From Vagococcus_D sp963518325 (GTDB taxonomy: Bacteria; Bacillota; Bacilli; Lactobacillales; Vagococcaceae): a DNA stretch of 64,000 bases. Both the position numbers and the translations under genes were made by a program. The notes under the pieces are model-generated. The model did no database searches. It saw nothing but the letters and a program-made list of their open reading frames with translations, and was not told where the DNA came from. Positions 1 through 7,682 of this stretch are shown here, in pieces (the first letter of the stretch is position 1; each line of letters starts with the position of its first letter). The stretch spans positions 28,054-92,053 of the forward strand of contig NZ_CAUQJB010000016.1 of the NCBI RefSeq assembly GCF_963518325.1, written 5' to 3'.

Positions 1-43
1 GCAAATTGAAACAAGCTGCCACCAGTCAAAAGGAGATGAGATC

Positions 44-547
44 ATGAACCTCGTTGATAAAAATATCCTCTTTCACCTAGCCAAAGAACATCTAACTAAC
101 ATTCAGTTTTCCCGCATTTTCTTATCGGCAACTGTGTCTTCTGAGGCCCTTAAGACAGCTATTTTTAGCGAAATATTTTATTTGCTATTTCACTGCCATC
201 AAACAAAAGTAGCGACACTCTATGCCTCCGCCACACCAAATAAAAGTATTTATTTAATTACCCTCCAGTTTAAGGATCAAAGCTTAGCCAATATCATGGT
301 TGATTTTACTAATCAGCGTCAACAACATATCAGGAAAATCGAAATTGTGTCTGATAACAGCATTTATAATTTTGACTCGTCCACCGAAGATGCTTTTTAT
401 TCAGACTACATTCTCAATGGGAATTACATCCCCGATTACGAACAAGAAAATCCTTATGACCAACAAATCAAGGAATTGCTACTAGGAATTGATACTAGCA
501 TTACTAACAACAGCTTTATCACATTTGATCAGCAGGGAGGTCATTAG
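44..547 (+). CDS. Hypothetical protein, first gene of lyase cluster
   Basis: A 167-residue protein that I do not recognise. It has no signal peptide and no clear membrane segment, so it is probably cytoplasmic. The AAAGGAG box ending 7 bases before the ATG supports the start. It ends one base before the ATG of the next gene (a Gfo/Idh/MocA oxidoreductase), which is followed by a heparinase II/III-type lyase, so all three are very likely one operon whose start lies left of the window. The context suggests a role in polysaccharide breakdown or in its control, but nothing in the sequence assigns an activity. The gene looks intact. Confidence 0.75.
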   Translation: MNLVDKNILFHLAKEHLTNIQFSRIFLSATVSSEALKTAIFSEIFYLLFHCHQTKVATLYASATPNKSIYLITLQFKDQSLANIMVDFTNQRQQHIRKIEIVSDNSIYNFDSSTEDAFYSDYILNGNYIPDYEQENPYDQQIKELLLGIDTSITNNSFITFDQQGGH

Positions 548-548
548 T

Positions 549-1541
549 ATGAAAGTCGGTATTTTGGGTTGCGCTCACATGCAGGCAAAAAGTTACGCTT
601 ATCAGTTAAAGGTTTTAGGGGTGCCGTTGGTTGGTGTCTTTGATCACAATACTGAACGAGGGCAAGACTTTGCCAAAGGTTTCGATATTCCCTTTTTTGC
701 CAACCTTAATGAGATTCTTTTAACCGATATGGACACCGTTTTGATTTGTTCTGAAAACTCTTATCACTATGATTACACCTTGGTTTCCGCTTTTCATGGT
801 AAACATGTCATCGTTGAAAAACCCATCTCCTCTAGTGTGGAAGAAGCTGAGAAGATGATTCTTGTTTGTCGGGAACATCATGTAAAACTCTTAATCGCCC
901 ACCCTCTTCGCTACTCAGAAACTATCAGACACTTAAAAGAACTGATGACATCGGGGCAATTAGGAAACGTGTTAGCCATCAATGGCTCAAATCGAGGAAA
1001 GCGACCCAGTGGTTGGTTTCTTGATAAAGAATTAGCGGGCGGTGGGGCAATTATCGACCACACGATTCATTTAATTGATTTATCCCGCTGGCTTTTTGAT
1101 TTTGACATCAAATCCATTTACGCTCGCAGTGCCAACAATCAACCATCTAGTAAAATTGAGGATTCTGGTTTAATTCACATCACCTTTACCAATAATGTCT
1201 TTATGAGTCTGGATACCTCCTGGAACCGTCCCAGTAATTACCCTGTTTGGGGGAGTGCTACTATGGAACTGATTACCGATCGTGGACGGATTTTTGTTGA
1301 CGGTTTTGGCCGCAAGTCGGAAATCATCTACTTCAATCAACAGATGACTTACTCTCATTATGAAAATCATATGGACTATCAAATGCTAGCCGATTTCCAG
1401 AGATGTATCGATGATGATTTGCCAGTGCCAGTCAGTGGCGAAGCAGGAAAGTATACCGTTGAAATTGCCAATCTTGCGTATCAATCCATCAACGAGAAAA
1501 AAATAATTTTTTTAACCCCACAGGAGGGAACACATGCATAA
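549..1541 (+). CDS. Gfo/Idh/MocA family NAD(P)-dependent oxidoreductase
   Basis: A 330-residue cytoplasmic oxidoreductase. The N-terminus is a Rossmann nucleotide-binding fold opening with KVGILGCAHM. The family motif EKP follows at about residue 95 (VIVEKPIS), and the C-terminal alpha/beta domain carries the GGGAIIDHTIHLIDL signature, whose His is usually near the active site. The reading frame stays open 60 bases further upstream, but the ATG at 549 has a GGAGG box at the right distance and places the Rossmann motif at the N-terminus, so I chose it. Such enzymes oxidise or reduce sugar hydroxyls or act on uronic-acid derivatives. Next to a heparinase-type lyase, it probably processes the unsaturated or uronic sugars that the lyase releases. 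The substrate cannot be read from the sequence. Confidence 0.93.
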   Translation: MKVGILGCAHMQAKSYAYQLKVLGVPLVGVFDHNTERGQDFAKGFDIPFFANLNEILLTDMDTVLICSENSYHYDYTLVSAFHGKHVIVEKPISSSVEEAEKMILVCREHHVKLLIAHPLRYSETIRHLKELMTSGQLGNVLAINGSNRGKRPSGWFLDKELAGGGAIIDHTIHLIDLSRWLFDFDIKSIYARSANNQPSSKIEDSGLIHITFTNNVFMSLDTSWNRPSNYPVWGSATMELITDRGRIFVDGFGRKSEIIYFNQQMTYSHYENHMDYQMLADFQRCIDDDLPVPVSGEAGKYTVEIANLAYQSINEKKIIFLTPQEGTHA

Positions 1542-3648
1542 GATCTTTCGTCTACTCAACTTATCACTACCAGAACTCCGCGACGTGGCCGCGGCTGTCA
1601 CGTCCAAGAAAAATGGTGAGGCCTTGCGGTTGTTGCGTAACTATTACGCCAAACGCAAAAGCTACACCGGCTTTTTAGAAGGCAGTATTTATCCGGACCC
1701 TTCCTTCGAGAATAAGGCTGAACACCTGCAAGCATCGGAACTAATCGTCAAAAAAGCTCAGGCTTTTTCAGAACAACACTTTCTCTTTCAGGAAGCCTGG
1801 GACATGGAACGCACTCATGAAACGGTGACCTTTGAAGGTGAAATCCAATGGGACTACACCCCTAAAGGAGATCCCGAATGGACTTATATGCTCAATCGCC
1901 AAGCTTATTTCCCTCTTTACGCACACGCCTATTGGCTCACAGGTGACGCGTCTTTTTTTGATGTCTTTTGTTACCAAATTAACCACTGGATGAAGACTCA
2001 GCTTTTTGATGAGTCGCGATTATGGACAAGCTGGCGGACAATCGACACGGGTATCCGCCTGAGAAACTGGATCAAGTCACTGGAAATTTTCATCCATCAC
2101 GAGAACTTCCCAGAAAATTTATTAGCCGATATTTTAGTCTCCATCCATGAGCAGTTGCTCTATCTTGCACAACACGCTAATGGACGACGTATTCAGACAA
2201 ATTGGCTTATTTTGGAAACTAATGGTGCTTATCTCGCTAATTGCTTTTTACCTGAATTTTTGAGTCAGCCCTCCTTCATTAAAAAAAATGTCGACATGCT
2301 TAATTTAGCTGCTAACTCTCAAATTTCTAATGATGGTCTCCATTGGGAACAGTCTTTCCAGTACCACAACGAAGTTTTTTTGAAATTGATCGAGGTCTGG
2401 CTCATCGGTCAGCGAAATACCTGCCCTTTGCCTTACGCTCTTTTGGCTATTATAAAAAAAATGGCCACGGCGACGCTCTTTATGACTAAACCCGATGGAA
2501 CCCAAAGTAATTACGGCGACAGCGACAGTGAATCGTTGGGCCCTTTGCTAATACTTGCCAGTCTAGTACTTAAAGACCCCACTCTCGCCATGACCATTGG
2601 ACAAACCTCTCCTGGTTTAGATGTTTTTTTTGCATACGGGAGGAATACCTGGCGAGATTATAAATGGCTGGGAACAGATTATCGTCCGGAGACCTCCATG
2701 GCCTTTCCTGACACTGGCCTCTACTTTATGCGGACAGGTTTTGAGCCGCTGGCGACCTTTAGCTTGTTTAAATGTGGGTTTTTAGGTCATGGGCACGGAC
2801 ACGACGATTTACTTCACCTGGCTATCTCGGCTTACGGAGAAGACCTGTTAGTTGATTCCGGTCGCTACAACTACGAAGAAAAACACCACGATCGATTAGC
2901 ATTCAAACTGGCAACTGCCCACAACACTACTGTTGTTGATGGTCAACCCTTTAATCGGCATCTCAATGCTTGGTCCGCCAGTAAAGTCGCTTCTCCCATC
3001 AATCAGAAGCATCGCTTTCAGTCCGTGGCAGATTTTGTAGAAGGGGGACACACCGGTTATTTAAGCCTCGATAGCCCTGTACTCGTCAATCGTAAGGTAG
3101 TTTTTATCAAACCCGATATTTGGGTCATCACCGATGAATTTTTTACCCAAGGTCATCATACTTACGAACAACACTTTCACTTTAATCAAAAAACGGTCAC
3201 ACAACTGGATGCTCAACGGATTCACTATCAAGGTAAGACAGCTAAATTAACCCTCTACTCACTGTCTACTGGTGGTACTTGGCGTCTGGAGGACTGTCAA
3301 ATTTCAAATGACTACAACGCTAAATACACGAGTAAAAAAGCGATTTTTCAGTTTGAGCAGACAGGTCCAACGATTCTCACTACCGTTCTTCACGCTCAGC
3401 CGATTGCTGACCCCACCATACTGAAAATTGCACCTATAGCAATTGAACATGAGTACGGGATGCCTCGAGCTCCAGAAATAGTTACCTGTTTAAGTCTAAA
3501 CTGCCAAAATGCCCCTCTTTATCTTTTAATCAATCACCAAGAGGACCAGGATTCTCGTCGTGCCTATTGGGTCAATGAACGAGCTATTTTCGGACGTGTG
3601 GTCCTCTTTGATGACCGAAAAGAGCAGCCACCGATTCGCTTGTATTAA
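1534..3648 (+). CDS. Heparinase II/III family polysaccharide lyase
   Basis: A 704-residue protein with the two-part build of heparinase II/III and alginate-lyase-type enzymes. An alpha-helical toroid fills roughly residues 1-380, and a beta-sandwich domain starts near residue 385. The linker region has the family hallmark GHGHGHDDLL, then LLVDSGRYNYE with the Tyr typical of the catalytic site, and AHNTTVVDG with the His. The family cleaves uronic-acid-containing polysaccharides (heparan, alginate or related) by beta-elimination. No signal peptide is visible, so it probably acts inside the cell on imported oligosaccharides. The ATG overlaps the end of the upstream oxidoreductase by 8 bases and is preceded by AGGAGG, so translation is coupled. 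A strong hairpin terminator follows the stop. The substrate is not assignable without comparison. Confidence 0.9.
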   Translation: MHKIFRLLNLSLPELRDVAAAVTSKKNGEALRLLRNYYAKRKSYTGFLEGSIYPDPSFENKAEHLQASELIVKKAQAFSEQHFLFQEAWDMERTHETVTFEGEIQWDYTPKGDPEWTYMLNRQAYFPLYAHAYWLTGDASFFDVFCYQINHWMKTQLFDESRLWTSWRTIDTGIRLRNWIKSLEIFIHHENFPENLLADILVSIHEQLLYLAQHANGRRIQTNWLILETNGAYLANCFLPEFLSQPSFIKKNVDMLNLAANSQISNDGLHWEQSFQYHNEVFLKLIEVWLIGQRNTCPLPYALLAIIKKMATATLFMTKPDGTQSNYGDSDSESLGPLLILASLVLKDPTLAMTIGQTSPGLDVFFAYGRNTWRDYKWLGTDYRPETSMAFPDTGLYFMRTGFEPLATFSLFKCGFLGHGHGHDDLLHLAISAYGEDLLVDSGRYNYEEKHHDRLAFKLATAHNTTVVDGQPFNRHLNAWSASKVASPINQKHRFQSVADFVEGGHTGYLSLDSPVLVNRKVVFIKPDIWVITDEFFTQGHHTYEQHFHFNQKTVTQLDAQRIHYQGKTAKLTLYSLSTGGTWRLEDCQISNDYNAKYTSKKAIFQFEQTGPTILTTVLHAQPIADPTILKIAPIAIEHEYGMPRAPEIVTCLSLNCQNAPLYLLINHQEDQDSRRAYWVNERAIFGRVVLFDDRKEQPPIRLY

Positions 3649-3691
3649 AAAAAGACTTGAGAAACTGTCAGACAGTTTCTCAAGTCTTTTT
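3649..3691. terminator. Bidirectional intrinsic terminator
   Basis: Near-perfect 21-bp inverted repeat (AAAAAGACTTGAGAAACTGTC and its complement), with T runs on both strands. It ends the lyase operon on the + strand and the convergent merR gene on the - strand. Confidence 0.92.
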
Positions 3692-3698
3692 GATGAAA

Positions 3699-4070
3699 TC
3701 ACGTGATTTCGTCGTTTATTTTTTTATCCAGTGTTAACAGTAAGGTCTGCAGCCTTGTTTGCCGATCCAACAACACCGCTAGTTCCTCTTTGATCTCTCT
3801 TAGCTCATTCGCCACTATTGGCCGATTGCCCGACCATTGTTCCTGACTGCCACAACCGTGAATTAAGCGATTAGCTTGAATTGCCTGAATGCCTTTTATC
3901 GAAAAGCCCAGTTCACGCAATTCCCGAATGGCTTGATAATCCGCCTGCTCCTTCTCAGAAAACCAATAGTTTCCTTCTTTTTTTCGTGGTGTTAGTAAGC
4001 CTTCTTCAATGTAATAACGAACCGTATCCCGAGTGGTTTGATTAACTTGAATAAACTGTCCGATTTTCAT
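3699..4070 (-). CDS. MerR family transcriptional regulator
   Basis: A 123-residue MerR-type regulator. The N-terminal winged helix-turn-helix (residues 1-70) reads MKIGQFIQVNQTTRDTVRYY, then YIEEGLLTPRKKEGNYWF, the usual Y-E-x-GLL-P block. A dimerisation coiled coil covers residues 85-120. There is one Cys (HGCGSQ, about residue 73) but no CxC metal site at the C-terminus, so a metal ligand is uncertain and a drug or stress ligand is equally possible. It is transcribed away from a small membrane protein gene. The intervening 80 bases hold a promoter with the 19-bp spacer and dyad expected for a MerR target, so it probably controls that gene and perhaps itself. Confidence 0.93.
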   Translation of the reverse strand: MKIGQFIQVNQTTRDTVRYYIEEGLLTPRKKEGNYWFSEKEQADYQAIRELRELGFSIKGIQAIQANRLIHGCGSQEQWSGNRPIVANELREIKEELAVLLDRQTRLQTLLLTLDKKINDEIT

Positions 4071-4094
4071 TTAAGACCTTCTTTCATTCTTTTC

Positions 4095-4125
4095 TTGCTA
4101 GGGGGTGAACCCCCTGTGGTTTAAT
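4095..4125 (+). promoter_or_regulatory. MerR-type promoter with 19-bp spacer and dyad operator
   Basis: A -35 element TTGCTA (4095-4100) and a -10 element TTTAAT (4120-4125) are separated by 19 bp. The spacer holds the perfect 16-bp palindrome AGGGGGTGAACCCCCT (4100-4115). A 19-20-bp spacer with a central dyad is the known architecture of MerR-activated promoters. It drives the small membrane protein gene at 4155 and sits beside the merR gene. Confidence 0.82.
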
Positions 4126-4154
4126 CAAGTTAAGGCCCTTGGAGGTGACAATTA

Positions 4155-4451
4155 ATGCATTATCTTGTGTGGTTATTGATTTACTTGTATGGTGGTTCCA
4201 TGTGTTTAGCAATCCTGGCTTGTTTAAAGCAAGCTCCTTTTTGGCTAACTAGCCTAAATTTGCTGAGTGTGGTCTGCCTATCTGCGACGCCTATTCGCCC
4301 CGGATTTCTTTCTCTTGGCTTAAGCCTATTACTGCTGGGTGCTTTCCTTAATGGGCGGATAATTTTAGGTCGAACGACCCTCAGTCATCTGCTGGTTCGC
4401 TTCTTTCTCTCCGTACTCATCCTCATTCTTTATCAGCTGTTTAGCCATTAA
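4155..4451 (+). CDS. Small integral membrane protein, likely MerR target
   Basis: A 98-residue, very hydrophobic protein with three to four predicted membrane segments (about residues 4-24, 28-47, 49-68 and 78-96) and hardly any charged residues. It is not assignable to a family by eye. A strong GGAGGTGA box precedes the ATG. It is the only gene downstream of the MerR-type promoter at 4095-4125, so the regulator probably induces it. Its last 87 bases overlap the 3' end of the convergent GNAT gene. It could be a small efflux or stress protein; this is inference from context only. Confidence 0.8.
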   Translation: MHYLVWLLIYLYGGSMCLAILACLKQAPFWLTSLNLLSVVCLSATPIRPGFLSLGLSLLLLGAFLNGRIILGRTTLSHLLVRFFLSVLILILYQLFSH

Positions 4452-4883
4452 ATAATTAGTTAAACACTGCCCTTGACGTTCGACCTGCTGTTCTCTCACT
4501 ACCTGATAGCCCCTCTTTAAAAAGAAGGGCTTGGCAGTGATGGAAGCTGCCACTGTTACCTGCCTATGCTCTTGGCTGGCATGCTGCTCCAAATTTTCCA
4601 CAAGTGCTTTGGCAATTCCTTGGCCCTGATAGGCATGATGGACATACAACCGATCCAAATACCCCTGATCAATATCGCCAAAGCCCACAATTGTCTGATT
4701 AATTTCAGCCACAAGGCTATAATGTTGGGCCAGCGATCGATGCCAGTCCGGTCCCATCTCAGGCTTGGCCCAAACTGCCAGTTGTGCTGGTGGATAATCG
4801 TGACGATTAATCCGCTGAACCGTTTCATAAAACAGCTGGTACGTTGCCTGACAATCCTCTTCTCGATAGTTTCTTATTTTCAA
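4365..4883 (-). CDS. GNAT family N-acetyltransferase
   Basis: A 172-residue GNAT. Motif A, the acetyl-CoA pyrophosphate loop, is VHHAYQGQGIAKAL near residue 100, followed by a C-terminal beta strand (FFLKRGYQVV) typical of the fold. The start codon is TTG: the codon before KIRNYREED is TTG, and a GAGGCG box lies 8 bases upstream. An extended -10 promoter (TGGTATAAT, - strand) lies just upstream. The C-terminal tail of about 25 charged residues past the domain overlaps the convergent membrane-protein gene by 87 bases. The acceptor substrate is unknown. Confidence 0.88.
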   Translation of the reverse strand: MKIRNYREEDCQATYQLFYETVQRINRHDYPPAQLAVWAKPEMGPDWHRSLAQHYSLVAEINQTIVGFGDIDQGYLDRLYVHHAYQGQGIAKALVENLEQHASQEHRQVTVAASITAKPFFLKRGYQVVREQQVERQGQCLTNYLMAKQLIKNEDEYGEKEANQQMTEGRST

Positions 4884-4909
4884 TTGATTCGCCTCATTTC
4901 CATTGGTCT

Positions 4910-4918
4910 ATTATACCA
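4910..4918 (-). promoter_or_regulatory. Extended -10 promoter of the GNAT gene
   Basis: On the - strand the sequence reads TGGTATAAT (4910-4918), a consensus -10 hexamer with the TGn extension. No convincing -35 is seen. It lies 26 bases before the TTG start. Confidence 0.6.
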
Positions 4919-4989
4919 GTTCACACTCCGTTCATATAGGCTTGTTATCCTTCAGTGACAGACAGTATTTTACTTTAGGAGGAATTAAT

Positions 4990-6891
4990 ATGAGACACTT
5001 TAAACAAAAAACGTTACTCTTAACACTTTTAATCAGCTTGTTTATTGGCAACCATGCTCTGGCCCAAGAAACACCCTCTTTAAATGATGCCCAAGAAGTG
5101 GGCCACTTTATCGATCAACAGATGACCGCCGACTTAGACACCTATCATCTCCCAGGAGCCGTTATTGCCATCGTCAAAGATGGTCAACTGCTCTATTCCA
5201 AGGGCTACGGAATGGCCAACATAAAGAACGATCAACCCGTCGATGCCCAAACCAGCCTGTTCCGAATCGCTTCCACAACCAAACTTTTCACTTGGACAGC
5301 CGTGATGCAACTGGTAGAAACAGGCAAAATCGATTTAGACGAAGACATCAACCACTATCTGACTGCCTTTCAGATTCCCGCTACGTTTCCAGAGCCGATT
5401 ACCATGAGACATTTGATGACCCATACGGCAGGCTTTGAGGAGGGCGGTGTCGGCTATCAGATTACCACCGATGAAAAAAAATTACCGGCATCTCTTAAAG
5501 AGACCCTAAAAAAACATCAATTAGCTCGCATTCGTCCCGTGGGACAGCTAGCGTCGTACTCGAACTATGGCGCCTCTCTAGCTGGCTTAATTGTGGAAGA
5601 AGTCAGCGGTCAGCCATACGACGATTACATCCAAGAACATGTCTTCGATTCCTTAAAAATGACTCAGGCCACGGTAGCCGAACCTTTGCCAGATCACTTC
5701 TTTAAAGACCGCGTTCTCGGCTACAATTTTGAAGGAGACGCCTTTGTTCCTGGAATTCCAACATATGAAGGGGGGTTTCGACCAGCAGGTTCTGGAACGG
5801 TATCAGCCGATGACATGGCCAAATTTATGTTAGCACATCTTAATAATGGCTCAACCGACGGTCATCAACTACTGAAACCAGCGACTACCAAATTGATGCA
5901 TGAGACAGCTTTCCGCTTTGACGATCGCTTGCCAGGCTCTGCATTAGGCTTTCAGGAAGGGGAACTCAACGGTCAAAAACTCCTTTCTCACGCTGGTGCA
6001 GATACGATGTTTATTACCGATCTATCCTTAATTCCTGAACAAAAATTAGGGATATTCCTGTCGTATAGTGGGGGCGATGGCGACGGTGCCTTAGCTTCAA
6101 TGAGAACTGCTTTTTTTGACCACTATTTCCCTGTTCCTGAAACGGAAAAGACCACCTTTCTGCCTGTGACAACTGAAGAGTTATCTCAACTGACCGGTTC
6201 TTACAAATTTTCTCGTCGAAACTATAGCGACATCGACAAATTTTTCAGCTTATTAACAGAAATGACCGTCAAAGAAGTCAATGGTCAGCTCGCTATCGGT
6301 CAGGGAGCGGAACAAGAACTCTTTGGCAAGATTGGCGAGAACCTGTTCCAACAAGTTGGCGGCCAACAAACCCGTGCCTTTAAGACAGATAAAGCGGGTA
6401 AAGGGACGGCGATGTTGCTAAACATCATGCCCGATATGCCTTTAGAGCGAACCCATTTACTCGACCAAAGCATGTTCTGGTTACCTTTATTAGGTGGTTC
6501 TCTGCTAATTTTTCTAGGAGCCATTGGCACCTTTTTATTCCGTATCCGCCAATTAAAAAACCGTGATAAGCGTGATAAACAAGCTATTTGGTTGGGCTTT
6601 GCCACCAGTCTGATTGCCGTCCTGACCATGGTCTTAACGGTCACACAAGTTTTAAACATGGATGTTCTGGAACGACTTAGTAGTGTCTCACTGACCTTAA
6701 ACCTATTTTTAGTACTACCTTTGCTAATCGTCTTATTGACGGCCCTCTTAGTGGCTAAGACCTTGATGATGTGGCGTCGTCGCCAATTCTCCTTAATAGG
6801 TCGTCTGCTTTTTAGCTTCATTCCAGTGGCCGCTCTCACTCTAAGCTGGTTCTTTTATCACTGGAACCTGTTAGGTTGGCAATTTGGCTAA
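4990..6891 (+). CDS. Secreted serine hydrolase (beta-lactamase/PBP fold) with C-terminal membrane domain
   Basis: A 633-residue protein starting at the ATG preceded by AGGAGG, although the frame is open further upstream. It has an N-terminal signal peptide (residues 1-25, cut after ALA), then a class C beta-lactamase-like domain. The expected motifs are SxxK at S95-K98 (IASTTK), YxN at Y190-N192 (YSN) and HxG at H334-G336 (HAG). A linker beta domain follows to about residue 480, then four hydrophobic segments to the C-terminus. Proteins of this build are peptidases or esterases acting outside the membrane, often on peptidoglycan peptides or D-amino-acid bonds; true beta-lactamase activity is not implied. 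The two-component system just downstream may sense or control envelope stress together with it (inference). Confidence 0.9.
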   Translation: MRHFKQKTLLLTLLISLFIGNHALAQETPSLNDAQEVGHFIDQQMTADLDTYHLPGAVIAIVKDGQLLYSKGYGMANIKNDQPVDAQTSLFRIASTTKLFTWTAVMQLVETGKIDLDEDINHYLTAFQIPATFPEPITMRHLMTHTAGFEEGGVGYQITTDEKKLPASLKETLKKHQLARIRPVGQLASYSNYGASLAGLIVEEVSGQPYDDYIQEHVFDSLKMTQATVAEPLPDHFFKDRVLGYNFEGDAFVPGIPTYEGGFRPAGSGTVSADDMAKFMLAHLNNGSTDGHQLLKPATTKLMHETAFRFDDRLPGSALGFQEGELNGQKLLSHAGADTMFITDLSLIPEQKLGIFLSYSGGDGDGALASMRTAFFDHYFPVPETEKTTFLPVTTEELSQLTGSYKFSRRNYSDIDKFFSLLTEMTVKEVNGQLAIGQGAEQELFGKIGENLFQQVGGQQTRAFKTDKAGKGTAMLLNIMPDMPLERTHLLDQSMFWLPLLGGSLLIFLGAIGTFLFRIRQLKNRDKRDKQAIWLGFATSLIAVLTMVLTVTQVLNMDVLERLSSVSLTLNLFLVLPLLIVLLTALLVAKTLMMWRRRQFSLIGRLLFSFIPVAALTLSWFFYHWNLLGWQFG

Positions 6892-6906
6892 TAACGGGTA
6901 AAACAG

Positions 6907-6976
6907 TTCCTATCCGCCAGCTTTAATCGTATACTAGAGATATTCAGCATCGGCCGAGCCATGCCCTCAGCCGATG
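6907..6976 (+). promoter_or_regulatory. Promoter and leader hairpin of the two-component operon
   Basis: TTCCTA (6907-6912), a 17-bp spacer and TATACT (6930-6935) form a plausible sigma-A promoter. The transcript leader then carries a 7-bp hairpin CATCGGC/GCCGATG (6948-6976) without a T run, so it is a leader structure rather than a terminator. Confidence 0.55.
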
Positions 6977-7007
6977 TCTAAGGACTAACCTATTTTAGGA
7001 GGACAAG

Positions 7008-7682
7008 ATGACTAAATTACTGATTGTCGACGACGACCAGCATATTCGCGAATTAATGGGACTTTTCTTAAGAAATGAAGGATTTGACTTGATTGAAGCA
7101 GAAAACGGCTTAAAGGCTTTGGCCATTATGGAGGCTGAAACGATTGCCCTTGTCATTCTTGATGTCATGATGCCAGAAATGAACGGTTGGCAACTGGTTA
7201 AAGAAATTCGTTCATTTGACGAGGTCATTCCTCTTTTAATGGTAACGGCCAAAGGAGAAGCCACCCACAAGATCAAAGGATTCCGACTGGGAACCGACGA
7301 TTATTTAACCAAACCCTTTGATCCCTTGGAATTAGTCATGCGCGTCAAAGCCCTTTTAAAACGAGCTAGGATCAACGCCTCTCAGATTATCCAGCTAGGC
7401 TCTCTTGAACTTAACCGACAAACCTATGACGTCAAGCGGCAAGGTCAATTACTGACATTGCCCTTAAAAGAGTTTGAGCTCCTCTTTACCTTGGCTAGTT
7501 ATCCCGGACAGATTTTCACTCGAGAGCAGCTCATTACACAAATCTGGGGGATGGATTACGAAGGAGATGATCGCACCGTTGACGTTCACATCAAACGGAT
7601 TCGCGAAAAATTTATGGACGACAGAGCGTTTTTTCACATAGAATCGGCTCGCGGCCTCGGTTATCGGTTGGTTGTCACATGA
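7008..7682 (+). CDS. OmpR-family response regulator
   Basis: A 224-residue two-domain regulator. The receiver domain (1-120) has the acidic pocket D8-D10, phospho-acceptor D52 (LVILDVMMP) and K102 (LTKPFD). The winged-helix DNA-binding domain (about 128-224) ends with the usual RGLGYRL. A TTAGGAGG box precedes the ATG. The 3' end overlaps the histidine kinase gene by 4 bases (ATGA), so the pair is translationally coupled. The signal is unknown. Neighbours upstream and downstream are envelope proteins, which fits a cell-envelope stress role (inference). Confidence 0.96.
   Translation: MTKLLIVDDDQHIRELMGLFLRNEGFDLIEAENGLKALAIMEAETIALVILDVMMPEMNGWQLVKEIRSFDEVIPLLMVTAKGEATHKIKGFRLGTDDYLTKPFDPLELVMRVKALLKRARINASQIIQLGSLELNRQTYDVKRQGQLLTLPLKEFELLFTLASYPGQIFTREQLITQIWGMDYEGDDRTVDVHIKRIREKFMDDRAFFHIESARGLGYRLVVT

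Noticed and set aside
4566..4958. 130-codon + strand frame over the GNAT gene
   Set aside because: Shadow of the GNAT coding sequence; no ribosome binding site and no family resemblance.
6300..6839. 179-codon - strand frame
   Set aside because: It is antisense to the well-supported serine hydrolase gene and has no start signal or recognisable motif.
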